Below, piece by piece: positions 43,601 through 51,353 of a stretch of DNA of 64,000 nt (positions are counted from its first letter, which is position 1; the number at the start of each line of letters is the position of its first letter). The notes beneath the pieces were generated by a model. That model had not been told where the DNA came from and did not search any database. It saw nothing but the letters and a program-made list of their open reading frames with translations. The DNA is from Amycolatopsis sp. 195334CR. Its GTDB lineage: Bacteria; Actinomycetota; Actinomycetes; Mycobacteriales; Pseudonocardiaceae. The stretch lies in contig NZ_JAFJMJ010000002.1 in assembly GCF_017309385.1 (NCBI RefSeq), forward strand, positions 558,001 to 622,000. Reading direction: 5' to 3'. A program made the translations under genes and the position numbers.

Positions 43601-44590
43601 TCACGAAACCGCGGGTGTCAACCTCAGCGCCGCCGACAGCCACGGCCCCAGCGAAGCGAAATCCACCTCGGGTTCCGCCGCCGTCCCGTTGATCACCGCC
43701 ACCAGCGCCAGGTACCGGCCGTGCGTGGCGTCGTACTCCGGATCGTCCAGCGCCTCCCGGTAGCGCTCGCCGACCACCAGGAATCCCGCGGCCATCCGCT
43801 CGCGGAGTTCCGGGGTGACCGCCGCGCCGCACGCCTCGGCGGTCTCCCGCGCCAGCCGGTCGGCCAGTTCCCTGGCGTGCGGGGATTCCGGCGGCAGGCC
43901 GCTGTGGTGCGCCGCGATGATCTGCCGCATCAGCTGCTCGCCGGTGGAGTGGATGAACTCCTGCACCGGCGTCGCGGTCATCCGCGGCCCCGGCCCCACG
44001 GCGAAGGTGTCGTGCAGGTACGACCGGACGGCGTCGCGGAACCGGCCGTCCCGCACCAGGTCGGCCAGTTCGATCCACGCCTGGAGCTGTGCGGCGCTGG
44101 GATCGTCCGGCAGGTGCGGGCGCATCGCGCTGAGCCGCGCGGCGAAGTCCGCCGGGACCACGGAACTGACGTCGGCCCAGAACTCGTCGATGAGCCGTTC
44201 GCGTTCCTCGTCGGACATCGACACGAGTTCGCGCATCAGCGCCGCCCGCGCCGCCGGATCGTGCTGCTTGGCCAGCGCCCGGAGCACGGCCCGCCGGGCC
44301 CGCAGCTCGCGCTCCTGCCGCTCGACGAGTTCCAGGTGCTCGGTGAGCAGAGCGGGCAGGGTCGTGCCACCGTCAAGGAGCCGCCGGATCTCCTCCAGCC
44401 CGGTGCCCAGCTCACGGAGCGTGTGGATGAGTTCGAGCCGGGCGATGGCCCGCAGGTCGTACCGCCGGTGGCCGGCGGCGGTCACCTCCGCGGGCGGGAC
44501 GATGCCCTCGTCGGAGTAGAAGCGGATGGCGCTGACCGCCAGCCCGGTCCGGCGGGCCACGTCGCCGATCGGGTACAGGTCGTCGTTCAT
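43601..44590 (-). CDS. MerR family regulator with TipAS-like or similar C-terminal domain
   Basis: A 329-aa protein. MerR domain at residues 5-75 (YPIGDVARRTGLAVSAIRFYSDEGIVPP, GHRRYDLRAIARLELIHTLRELGTGLEEI), then a coiled coil (about 80-115) and a long helical domain (about 130-329) that may bind a ligand. No metal-site Cys cluster. ATG 44590 follows GGTGGAG. It starts 17 bp after the epoxide hydrolase stop, and a short palindrome spans that junction. Confidence 0.88.
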   Translation of the reverse strand: MNDDLYPIGDVARRTGLAVSAIRFYSDEGIVPPAEVTAAGHRRYDLRAIARLELIHTLRELGTGLEEIRRLLDGGTTLPALLTEHLELVERQERELRARRAVLRALAKQHDPAARAALMRELVSMSDEERERLIDEFWADVSSVVPADFAARLSAMRPHLPDDPSAAQLQAWIELADLVRDGRFRDAVRSYLHDTFAVGPGPRMTATPVQEFIHSTGEQLMRQIIAAHHSGLPPESPHARELADRLARETAEACGAAVTPELRERMAAGFLVVGERYREALDDPEYDATHGRYLALVAVINGTAAEPEVDFASLGPWLSAALRLTPAVS

Positions 44591-44606
44591 GGCTCCACCC
44601 TGCCGT

Positions 44607-44621
44607 CTCAAGTAGCTTGAG
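44607..44621. promoter_or_regulatory. small palindrome before the MerR gene
   Basis: CTCAAG-N3-CTTGAG lies 16 bp upstream of the MerR ATG and overlaps the end of the epoxide hydrolase gene. It could be an operator for the MerR protein or a weak hairpin; arms of 6 bp are short. Confidence 0.35.
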
Positions 44622-45693
44622 GGGCAAGGCTCCGGAAGAAGGCACGGACGTCCCCGGCCAGCAGCTCCGGCACCTCCATCGCGGCGAAGTGGCCACCGCG
44701 CTCGAACTCCGACCAGTGCCGGATGTCGTACAGCCGCTCGGCCAGCGGGCGGACCGACAGCGTGATGTCGTGCGCGAACACCGCCACGCCGACCGGCACC
44801 GGGCACGGCTCGGCCCCTCGCGGGGTGTCGTGGTGCAGCCGCGCCGACGAGGCCGCGGTCGCGGTCAGCCAGTACAACGAGATGTCGGTGAGCATCCGGT
44901 CGTCGCTGATCTGGGAGCGCGGGTCCGTCCAGTGCGCGAACCGCTCGGCGATCCAGGCCAGCTGGCCGACCGGCGAGTCGGTCAGCGCGTAACCGATGGT
45001 CTGCGGCGTGGCGGCCTGCAATGCCTGGTACGGCGGGCGATTCGCCATCAGGTGCCGGATCGTCTCCAGTCTCGCCTCGTCCGATTTGGACACTTCGACC
45101 CCCTCGACCGGGCGCGTCGGCAGGTAGTTCACGTGCGCCCCCACGACGTGTTCCGGTGCCACCGTGCCGAGCGCGGTCGAGATGCCCGCGCCGAAGTCGC
45201 CGCCCTGCGCGCCGTAGCGCTCGTACCCGAGGCGTCGCATCAACTCGGCCCAGGCACGCGCGATCCGGACGACGTCCCAGCCGCGCTCGTGGGTCGGCCC
45301 GGAGAAGCCGTAACCGGGAATGGACGGGATGACCAGGTGGAAATCACGCGACAGCGGCTCGATCAGGTCGAGGAACTCCAGGAACGAGCCGGGCCAGCCG
45401 TGGGTGAGGACCAGTGCGAGCGCATCGGGGTTCGCCGACCGGACGTGCACGAAGTGGATGTTCTGGCCTTCGATCTCGGTGGTGAAGTGCGGTAGTTCGT
45501 TGAGCTCGGCCTCCTGCGCGCGCCAGTCGAAGCCGGTGCGCCAGTACTCGGCCAGTTCCTTGAGTCGCGCGAGTGGGAAGCCGTAGTCCCAGCCGGCGTC
45601 GGCGACCTCGTTGGGCCAGCGGGTGCGGGCCAGCCGGTCGGCGAGGTCGTCGAGGTCGGCCTGGGGGATGGCGATGCGGAAGGGCTTGATCAC
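44608..45693 (-). CDS. epoxide hydrolase (EHN domain plus alpha/beta hydrolase)
   Basis: A 361-aa protein. N-terminal epoxide hydrolase domain (FRIAIPQADLDDLADRLARTRWPNEVADAGWDYGFPLARLKELAEYW) and hydrolase core with HGWPGSFLEFL (oxyanion loop), nucleophile Asp in QGGDFGAGI and C-terminal His in RGGHFAAMEVPELL. It opens epoxides to diols in the cytoplasm. GTG 45693 has GGGAG upstream. The divergent MarR and its two palindromes indicate induction by a small aromatic or reactive compound. MerR follows in the same direction. Confidence 0.93.
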   Translation of the reverse strand: MIKPFRIAIPQADLDDLADRLARTRWPNEVADAGWDYGFPLARLKELAEYWRTGFDWRAQEAELNELPHFTTEIEGQNIHFVHVRSANPDALALVLTHGWPGSFLEFLDLIEPLSRDFHLVIPSIPGYGFSGPTHERGWDVVRIARAWAELMRRLGYERYGAQGGDFGAGISTALGTVAPEHVVGAHVNYLPTRPVEGVEVSKSDEARLETIRHLMANRPPYQALQAATPQTIGYALTDSPVGQLAWIAERFAHWTDPRSQISDDRMLTDISLYWLTATAASSARLHHDTPRGAEPCPVPVGVAVFAHDITLSVRPLAERLYDIRHWSEFERGGHFAAMEVPELLAGDVRAFFRSLAPQAT

Positions 45694-45738
45694 GGTCTGC
45701 TCCCGGTTCGTTCGGAGCCCTAATGTTCGGGCGACTAA

Positions 45739-45789
45739 CGTTCGTGCTCCGAACGATAGCAGCCAATCGTTGGTGCTGCCAACGATTGG
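45739..45789. promoter_or_regulatory. two MarR operator candidates
   Basis: CCAATCGTTGG-N5-CCAACGATTGG (45763-45789, perfect 11-bp arms) and CGTTCG-N5-CGAACG (45739-45755), both with 5-bp spacers and related AACG/CGTT cores. They occupy the gap between the epoxide hydrolase and MarR starts, the second ending 13 bp before the MarR ATG. Confidence 0.75.
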
Positions 45790-45802
45790 GTAGACTGGCC
45801 GC

Positions 45803-46282
45803 ATGGAGAACCCCGCCGACGAGCCGTCCGCCCGGTGGAAGCGCCTGCCCAGCTGGCTGCTCACCCAGACCAGCCAGCACGCGCACCGCCTGGTCGCCGA
45901 CGGGTTCTCCGCCGCGGGTGCGCGGGGCTACCACTTCCGGCTGCTGGCCACGCTGGAGGAGTTCGGCCCGGCCAGCCAGGCCGCGCTGGGCCGGCGCAGC
46001 GGCATCCACGTCAGCGACATGGTCGCCACGATCAACGAACTGGCCGAGCGCGAGCTGGTGGAGCGGGCCCCGGACCCGGCGGACCGGCGGCGCAACGTCA
46101 TCTCGCTGACCACCGCGGGCAAACGCCAACTGCGGCGCCTGGAGAAGCAGCTGGCCGACCGGCAGGACGAGCTGCTGGCCCCGCTCTCCCGGGACGAGCG
46201 GGCGCAGCTGACCGAACTGCTGGCGAAACTGCTGGACCACCACAATGGACGGACGGGCGCGCCCGACGAATCCTGGCGCTAG
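45803..46282 (+). CDS. MarR family regulator
   Basis: A 159-aa protein with winged helix at about residues 45-115 (LLATLEEFGPASQAALGRRSGIHVSDMVATINELAERELVERAPDPADRRRNVISLTTAG; the DxRR wing is typical) between two dimer helices. It represses in the absence of ligand. The two palindromes upstream indicate control of the epoxide hydrolase gene and itself. Its last 4 bp overlap the stop of the convergent LuxR-type gene. Confidence 0.93.
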   Translation: MENPADEPSARWKRLPSWLLTQTSQHAHRLVADGFSAAGARGYHFRLLATLEEFGPASQAALGRRSGIHVSDMVATINELAERELVERAPDPADRRRNVISLTTAGKRQLRRLEKQLADRQDELLAPLSRDERAQLTELLAKLLDHHNGRTGAPDESWR

Positions 46283-46851
46283 GCCAGTGCCGGGGGCACG
46301 CGCGGCGGCCACGTGTGCGGGTCCAGCGCGCCGACGGCGTACGCGCGGGCGACCAGCGCCGTGCGGTTCGGCACGCCGAACCGCCGGAGCAGGGTGTTGA
46401 CGTGGTAGTCGACCCCCTGGCTGCTGAGGTGCAGCCGCGTCGCGAGCGCGGCGCTGGGCCTGCCCGCCGCGATCCCCTCCAGGATGTGGACGGCCACGTC
46501 GCTGAGGCGTTTCGCGCGCCTGGTCACCACGGCCTTCCCGTCGACCGGGAACAGCGTGATGACCACGGCCGGAGGCGTGGAGACGCAGGTCAGGGTCGCG
46601 TCGAAGGACAGGTGGCCGGTGTCGACCGAGGTGACGGGCAGGCGCGTGCAACACGTCCGGCCGTCGATGAGCTCGTCGAGCGCCCGCCGGAGGCCGGGCC
46701 GCGAGTCCGGCGTCAGCAGCTCGCCGACCCCGCGTCCCTCCAGCCGTTGCGCGGCGAACTCGTGCCAGCGGGCGAACTGGCCGCTGACGCGCTGGATCCG
46801 GTGCGCCCGGTCCACGTCGAGGACCACGTTCTCGATCAGCATCCGGTTCAC
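46279..46851 (-). CDS. LuxR-type HTH regulator with PAS-like N-terminus
   Basis: A 190-aa protein. Residues about 1-110 look like a PAS domain (ENVVLDVDRAHRIQRVSGQFARWHEFAAQRLEGRGVGELLTPDSR). The C-terminal LuxR helix-turn-helix is at about 120-180 (VHILEGIAAGRPSAALATRLHLSSQGVDYHVNTLLRRFGVPNRTALVARAYAVG). GTG 46851 overlaps the stop of the upstream membrane protein gene. It is the last gene of a four-gene operon and may sense a small ligand in the PAS pocket. Confidence 0.82.
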   Translation of the reverse strand: MNRMLIENVVLDVDRAHRIQRVSGQFARWHEFAAQRLEGRGVGELLTPDSRPGLRRALDELIDGRTCCTRLPVTSVDTGHLSFDATLTCVSTPPAVVITLFPVDGKAVVTRRAKRLSDVAVHILEGIAAGRPSAALATRLHLSSQGVDYHVNTLLRRFGVPNRTALVARAYAVGALDPHTWPPRVPPALA

Positions 46852-47423
46852 GCCCGCGCCAGCCGGCGGTGCTCCAGCACGGTGGCCACGGCGTAGGCGC
46901 CACCGCCCGCGACGGCCAGCACCCAGAACAACCCCGGCGTGCCGAAGAGGAACGACGCCCCGGCGATCAGCAGCAGTCCGGTGCCGAGGTAGTAGTGCAG
47001 GGCGATGCGGCGGACCACGCCCTCGGCGAGGTAGAGCAGGCCGACCACCAGTGTCGATCCGGCGGGCCAGAGCATGGCCTGCAACTCGGGGTGGTCGATG
47101 GCCGCGGACAGCCCGGTGATGGTGAGGAACAACGCGGTGAAGCCGGTGAGCCAGGCCGCGCCGAGCAGTTTTCCGGCCAGTGCCTCGGGTTTCGCGGCAC
47201 CGCGCTGGGCTTGGCCAGCGGCGATGACGCTCAGGATCGTGCCGGCCGCGAGTCCGGCGGCGAGCAGCGCGATGGGCAGCCAGCCGGGCAGCGCGAGCAG
47301 CGGGTCGGCGCCCTGGGAGAGCGCGGCGCTGCCGTGGCCGAACACGTAGGCCAGGCCGAAGGCGGCGTAGGCGGCCCGGCTGTCGATCTGGACGGGCGGA
47401 GCGGTGAGCGTGGTGGCGTACAT
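46848..47423 (-). CDS. multi-pass membrane protein, unknown
   Basis: A 191-aa protein with five to six hydrophobic segments (for example LPGWLPIALLAAGLAAGTILSVIAA, LLGAAWLTGFTALFLTITGL, ALHYYLGTGLLLIAGASFLFG). Ribosome site GGAGG before ATG 47423. No family recognised. It lies between a TetR and a LuxR-type gene in a tight operon behind a quinone oxidoreductase, so a role in redox or stress response is possible but unsupported. Confidence 0.75.
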   Translation of the reverse strand: MYATTLTAPPVQIDSRAAYAAFGLAYVFGHGSAALSQGADPLLALPGWLPIALLAAGLAAGTILSVIAAGQAQRGAAKPEALAGKLLGAAWLTGFTALFLTITGLSAAIDHPELQAMLWPAGSTLVVGLLYLAEGVVRRIALHYYLGTGLLLIAGASFLFGTPGLFWVLAVAGGGAYAVATVLEHRRLARA

Positions 47424-47443
47424 GGTGGGGACCTCCGGAAGAT

Positions 47444-48013
47444 TCAGAGCCGGGCCAATGCGGAAACCAGGTGTGGCACCAGATCGGCGGGCCAGGGAAA
47501 GACACTTTGGACGGTGAGCTGGTCGGCGAGGCCGTGCAGGCCCAGCCAGAGCGCGACGGCGTCGGCGGCGGGATCGGTGCTGCCGGACTGCCCCGCGGTG
47601 GCGCAGTCGGCGAGTGCGACGGCGAGCAGTCGCAGTACGGGCCTGCCGGGATCGGCGGGCCCGCGAGCCGGGTCGAACAGGATGCGGTACAGCTGCGGGT
47701 GCGTGGTGGCGAACTCGAGGTAGGCGCGGCACGCGGCGAACAGGCGCTGCCGGGTGTCCTCGCCCGCGGTGCCGATCGCGGTGCCGAGCCGGTGGGCCAG
47801 TTCGGCGGACGCGCTGACCGCGACCGCGTGCAGGATGGCGGGCTGGTCCGGGAAGTGCGGGTAGATCGACGGCGCGGTGATCCCGGCCGCGCGGGCCACC
47901 GCCCGCAGGGTCACCGCCCGCTGGTCACCCCGGTCGAGCAGGGCGATCGCCGCGGCCAGGATCTCGGTCCGCAGGCGGACGCCCTCGCCCCGCCGGTTGC
48001 GGGCGCGGCTCAC
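47444..48013 (-). CDS. TetR family regulator (WHG-type C-terminal domain)
   Basis: A 189-aa protein. HTH in AVTLRAVARAAGITAPSIYPHFPDQPAILHAV; C-terminal motif AADAVALWLGLHGLA marks the TetR_C_33 (WHG) group. GTG 48013 overlaps the quinone oxidoreductase stop. It is clearly paralogous to the TetR at 49167, with near identity in the recognition helix region, so both may bind the same operators (CTTACG-N2-CGTAAG) upstream of the oxidoreductase. Confidence 0.9.
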   Translation of the reverse strand: MSRARNRRGEGVRLRTEILAAAIALLDRGDQRAVTLRAVARAAGITAPSIYPHFPDQPAILHAVAVSASAELAHRLGTAIGTAGEDTRQRLFAACRAYLEFATTHPQLYRILFDPARGPADPGRPVLRLLAVALADCATAGQSGSTDPAADAVALWLGLHGLADQLTVQSVFPWPADLVPHLVSALARL

Positions 48014-49056
48014 GCCCCGGGAACGAGGACGACCTTGCCCAGCACGGTCCTGGACTCGGCGAGCGCCAGCGCGGCCGCGGCGTCGGCGAGCGGGATCCGC
48101 GCGGCGATCTGCGGGGTCAGCACCCCGTCGGCGACCAGTCGCAGCACCTGGGTCAGGTCCTCGCGCACCCGGGCGCGGAAGGCGTCGGGGCGGAAGCGCT
48201 TGCCCGCCCAGAAGTTGTAGAAGTGCGCGCCCTTGCCGTTGGGCAGGGCGTTCCACAGCATCAGGCGGCCGAACAGCTTGAGCACCGGCAGGTGCGAGTT
48301 GCCCGCGTCGTCCTTCGTGGCCGCGGTGCCGTAGTTGACCAGGGTGCCGCCGCGGCGCAGCAGCCGCCAGGACTGGGGCAGGCCTTCACCGCCGACGTGG
48401 TCGAAGACCGCGTCCACGCCTTCCGGCGCGAGCGCGCGGAGCTGGTCGTACAGGTCCGGGTCGCGGTAGTCGACCGGGGTCGCGCCCAGTGCGCGCACGC
48501 GGTCGTGGTGGCGGGCCGACGCGGTGCCGATCACCGTGATCCCGGCGTGCCTGGCCAGCTGCACCAGGGTGGAGCCGACCCCGCCGTTGGCGCCGAGCAC
48601 CACGATCGTGCCGCCCGGGCGGACGGCGGCCGTGCGGTGCAGCATCTGCCACGCGGTGATCCCGTTGACCAGCACGGTTTCCGCGGCGTCCGCGGCCACC
48701 TCGTCCGGTACCGGCACCAGGTCCGCGGCGGTGATCAGCAGGTGGCTGGCCCACGCGCCGGTTTTGGTGACCGCGGCGACGCGGCGGCCGGTCAGCGCGG
48801 GGTCCACGCCGGGGCCGGTGGCGGTCACCGTGCCCACCACGTCGTACCCCGGCACGAACGGGAACGGCGGCTGGTCGAAGTACTTGCCCCGGCGCATCTG
48901 CTGTTCGGCGAAGGAGACGCCGGTGGCGTCCATGCGCAGGACGACCTGGCCTTCGCCGGGGTTCTCCAGGTCGCGGACGTGGACCTGGAGACCGTCCGGT
49001 TCGACCGCGCCCGGCAGCACGATCTCGGTGACGCGGGTGGCAACGGTGCTGGTCAT
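48010..49056 (-). CDS. NADPH:quinone oxidoreductase-like medium-chain dehydrogenase
   Basis: A 348-aa MDR protein. Catalytic GroES-like domain (1-130) without zinc-site Cys, cofactor motif VVLGANGGVGSTLVQLA (about 160-176), and GVDAVFDHVGGEG as in quinone/enone reductases. It reduces quinones or alpha,beta-unsaturated carbonyls with NADPH. It is first in a four-gene operon with TetR, membrane protein and LuxR-type genes. The divergent TetR and its palindromes indicate induction by an electrophile or quinone. Confidence 0.9.
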   Translation of the reverse strand: MTSTVATRVTEIVLPGAVEPDGLQVHVRDLENPGEGQVVLRMDATGVSFAEQQMRRGKYFDQPPFPFVPGYDVVGTVTATGPGVDPALTGRRVAAVTKTGAWASHLLITAADLVPVPDEVAADAAETVLVNGITAWQMLHRTAAVRPGGTIVVLGANGGVGSTLVQLARHAGITVIGTASARHHDRVRALGATPVDYRDPDLYDQLRALAPEGVDAVFDHVGGEGLPQSWRLLRRGGTLVNYGTAATKDDAGNSHLPVLKLFGRLMLWNALPNGKGAHFYNFWAGKRFRPDAFRARVREDLTQVLRLVADGVLTPQIAARIPLADAAAALALAESRTVLGKVVLVPGA

Positions 49057-49086
49057 GGACTTGCCCCTTAAGATCTCGCTCGTTTG

Positions 49087-49144
49087 CTTACGGACGTAAG
49101 GCTACGAGTGTAAGTCGAGGAGCGCAAGAGCTTACGGGCATAAA
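49087..49144. promoter_or_regulatory. TetR operator candidates in divergent promoter
   Basis: CTTACG-N2-CGTAAG (49087-49100) is a perfect palindrome. A degenerate copy, CTTACG-N2-CATAAA, is at 49131-49144, and further half-sites TTAC/GTAA lie nearby. They sit between the quinone oxidoreductase and TetR genes; the second could overlap the -35 of the TetR promoter (a -10-like TATGGT is at 49155-49160). Confidence 0.6.
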
Positions 49145-49166
49145 CTTCACGGTGTATGGTTACGGC

Positions 49167-49811
49167 GTGGAAGAGACGGTGGACGAGGCCAAGCCCGTGC
49201 GACGGCGCAACCGCCGCGGTGAAGGGGGCAAGCTCCGCGAGGAGATCATCGCCGCCGCGGTGGAGCTGCTCGACGAACACGGCGACGAGCGCGCCATCAC
49301 GCTGCGCTCGGTCGCCCGCCGGATCGGGATCGCCGCGCCGTCGATCTACCCGCACTTCCCGGACCAGCCCGCGATCATGCTGGCCGTGGTGCGCCTGGAG
49401 TTCGACCGCCTCGTGAAGGTGCTGCGCGAAGCCGCCGAGTCGGGTGGCGACGACCCCCGGCAGCGGTTGTTCGCGGTCTGCCACGCCTACCTGGACCTGG
49501 CCCGGAGCCACCCGGAGCGCTACCGCACCATGTTCGGCGGCCTGTGGGTGCCCGATCTCGGGGAAAGCTCGGTCACCGCGGAGAACCTGAGTTCACTGGG
49601 CGACGAGTCGCTGGGGCTGATGGCCCGCGTGCTCGGCGAGTGCGTGGAAGCGGGCCAGGCCACCAGCACCGACCTCGCCGCCGACGCCGTCGCCTTGTGG
49701 CTGGGCCTGCACGGTCTCGCCCACCAGCGCGCGGTGACCAGCGCCTTTCCGTGGCCGGACGACATCGCCGAGCGCATCATCGGCGCGCTGGCGCACCTCA
49801 AGGACGAATAG
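49167..49811 (+). CDS. TetR family regulator, paralogue of the TetR at 47444-48013
   Basis: A 214-aa protein. The HTH ITLRSVARRIGIAAPSIYPHFPDQPAIMLAVV differs little from the operon TetR; C-terminal DAVALWLGLHGLAHQ is again WHG type. Start choice is uncertain: GTG 49167 would sit at the expected transcription start below TATGGT (leaderless). GTG 49152 and GTG 49179 are alternatives, and none has a good ribosome site. Likely represses itself and the divergent oxidoreductase operon. Confidence 0.88.
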   Translation: MEETVDEAKPVRRRNRRGEGGKLREEIIAAAVELLDEHGDERAITLRSVARRIGIAAPSIYPHFPDQPAIMLAVVRLEFDRLVKVLREAAESGGDDPRQRLFAVCHAYLDLARSHPERYRTMFGGLWVPDLGESSVTAENLSSLGDESLGLMARVLGECVEAGQATSTDLAADAVALWLGLHGLAHQRAVTSAFPWPDDIAERIIGALAHLKDE

Positions 49812-49817
49812 CAAAAA

Positions 49818-49847
49818 GGTGCCCGGAGCCGTCCGGCCCCGGGCACC
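49818..49847 (-). terminator. intrinsic terminator of the DUF4097 gene
   Basis: GGTGCCCGG...CCGGGCACC gives a 9-bp GC-rich stem with a 12-nt loop, followed on the minus strand by TTTTT (49817-49813). It lies 13 bp past the DUF4097 stop and 7 bp past the convergent TetR stop. Confidence 0.85.
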
Positions 49848-49859
49848 CTCGGCCGGCGA

Positions 49860-50639
49860 TCAGCCGGCCACGCGGTGCAGTTCGATGTTGTCGAGCCGCG
49901 TGCGGGCGTGGACCTTCAGCTGCTCACCGGACTCCTTTTCCGGCGCGGACAGGGAGTTGCGGACCTCGCCCTTGGTGCTCTCGGCGTCCACCCGGGCGGT
50001 GGTGCCCGCGCTGACGCCGAGCGTGATGCCACCGGCGGCGTTGGTCAGGTCGGCCTGCCCGCGGGTCATCCGGCCGATCCGGATGGGGCAGTTGCCCGTG
50101 CTGGCGATCACGTCGCCGTCGGCGTGCTCGATCTCGAAGCTGCCGCCGGCGCCGTTCAGCTCCACATCGGACTTGGCGTGTCCGATGTGGACGATCCCGT
50201 TCGCGCTCGAGTACTTGACCGCGCCGTCGGCCGTGCCGATCCGCACCTCGGCCGAGCCGCCTTCGATGCGGGCGGTGCCGCCGACGTGGTCGAGCTGGAG
50301 CTTGCCCGAGCCGGCGTTCAGCTCGACGTCGCCGAGCGGGCCCTCGGTGTGCACGTCGGTCCGCGCGGTGTTCAGGACCAGCTTGGAACCGGTGGGCAGT
50401 TCGACGGTGATGGCGACCGAGCCGGTCTTGTCGCCCGACTTGGTCGTCTTGACCTTCAGCGCGCCGTCTTCGAACTCGACCTTGGTGCGTTCGGCGACCT
50501 TCACGTCGGTCTTGTTCGCCTGGTCGACGGGCTCGACGTGGACCAGCGTGTCGGCCCGCTCGCTCGCGACGACCCGGATCCGGGCGCCGGCGGTGCTCAG
50601 GGTGGCGGTGATCGGCTGCGGAGTGGCGAAGGTGTTCAT
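49860..50639 (-). CDS. DUF4097 (adhesin-like beta-repeat) protein
   Basis: A 259-aa protein made of short repeated beta-strand units (e.g. GDVELNAGSGKLQLDHVGG, ARIEGGSAEVRIGTADGAVKYSSANGIVHIGHAKSDVELN), the DUF4097 beta-helix pattern. No signal peptide or membrane helix, so it is cytoplasmic unless exported otherwise. ATG 50639 follows AAGGGG. It ends in a strong intrinsic terminator and seems to be a single-gene unit. Function in the family is unknown. Confidence 0.87.
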   Translation of the reverse strand: MNTFATPQPITATLSTAGARIRVVASERADTLVHVEPVDQANKTDVKVAERTKVEFEDGALKVKTTKSGDKTGSVAITVELPTGSKLVLNTARTDVHTEGPLGDVELNAGSGKLQLDHVGGTARIEGGSAEVRIGTADGAVKYSSANGIVHIGHAKSDVELNGAGGSFEIEHADGDVIASTGNCPIRIGRMTRGQADLTNAAGGITLGVSAGTTARVDAESTKGEVRNSLSAPEKESGEQLKVHARTRLDNIELHRVAG

Positions 50640-50744
50640 CGTGTGTCCCCTTGGTTCGGTGGGTGTTGTTGCTGTGTTGCGACAACATTCGCCGACCCGC
50701 CGGACACGCGGCTGACACCGCACTGACACCGGTGGAGGCCGGTG

Positions 50745-50998
50745 TCAGCCCGGCGACGCCGAGCCGAACGCGGCGGTGTCTTCGAAGACGGCTTCGAGTT
50801 GGGTGGACTCGACGATCTCCGCCAGCCGGGCGGCCGAGTCCGGGTGGACCAGCGAGGAGAGCAGCCCGGGGAACTCCGCCGCGGTGCAGTCCACTTCGAA
50901 GATCGAGATGATCTGCCGCTTTTCGGTGAGGTTGTGGCTGATGGTGACCCCGGACGGGTAGGAGTCCGTGGTCTGCCCCGGCGGGAGCCACGCCCACC
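50745..50998 (-). pseudogene. start-less remnant of a small protein gene
   Basis: The minus-strand frame ending at TGA 50747-50745 reads as coherent protein for about 75 codons (SGVTISHNLTEKRQIISIFE, VDCTAAEFPGLLSSLVHP, EIVESTQLEAVFEDTAAFG) but has no ATG or GTG near its beginning. The only in-frame GTG would remove a third of it. Upstream the frame runs into the antisense of a damaged TetR gene. I read it as a truncated gene; family not known. Confidence 0.5.
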
Positions 50999-51353
50999 GC
51001 GACCGCCTGCTGGACGCCGCCGCGCGGGATCTGCTCGCGCACGGCCTCCCGGGCGCGACCCTCGATCGGCTGGCCGCCGCGGCCGGGACCAGCGCCCGGA
51101 TGCTGGTGCACCACTTCGGCTCACGCCAGGCCCTGCTCGACGCCGCGCCCGAGCCGCCTTACCGTCCACAGAGGACTTCGTCGACCGGTTCTCCGACGGG
51201 TTCGCCGCCCGCGGCACCCCGCCCGCCACCGCCCGGCGGCTGGCCACCGGCCTGCTCGCGCAGGTGCGCGGCCTGCTGCTGGACCTCGACGCCACCGGGG
51301 ACCGGGCCCGGGTCGAACGCGCCTACCGGGACTACGTCGCGCTGCTCAGGTGA
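50968..51353 (+). pseudogene. TetR family regulator, internally deleted and frameshifted
   Basis: The first frame from GTG 50968 encodes a TetR helix-turn-helix (HAHRDRLLDAAARDLLAHGL, LDRLAAAAGTSARMLVHHFG, SRQALLDAAPE). At about 51160 the coherent sequence jumps to another frame (PSTEDFVDRFSDGFAARGTP, ending AYRDYVALLR) that ends at 51353. About 125 codons remain where about 190 are normal, so roughly 60-70 middle codons are missing along with the frame. The AraC gene overlaps its end by 8 bp. Confidence 0.7.
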
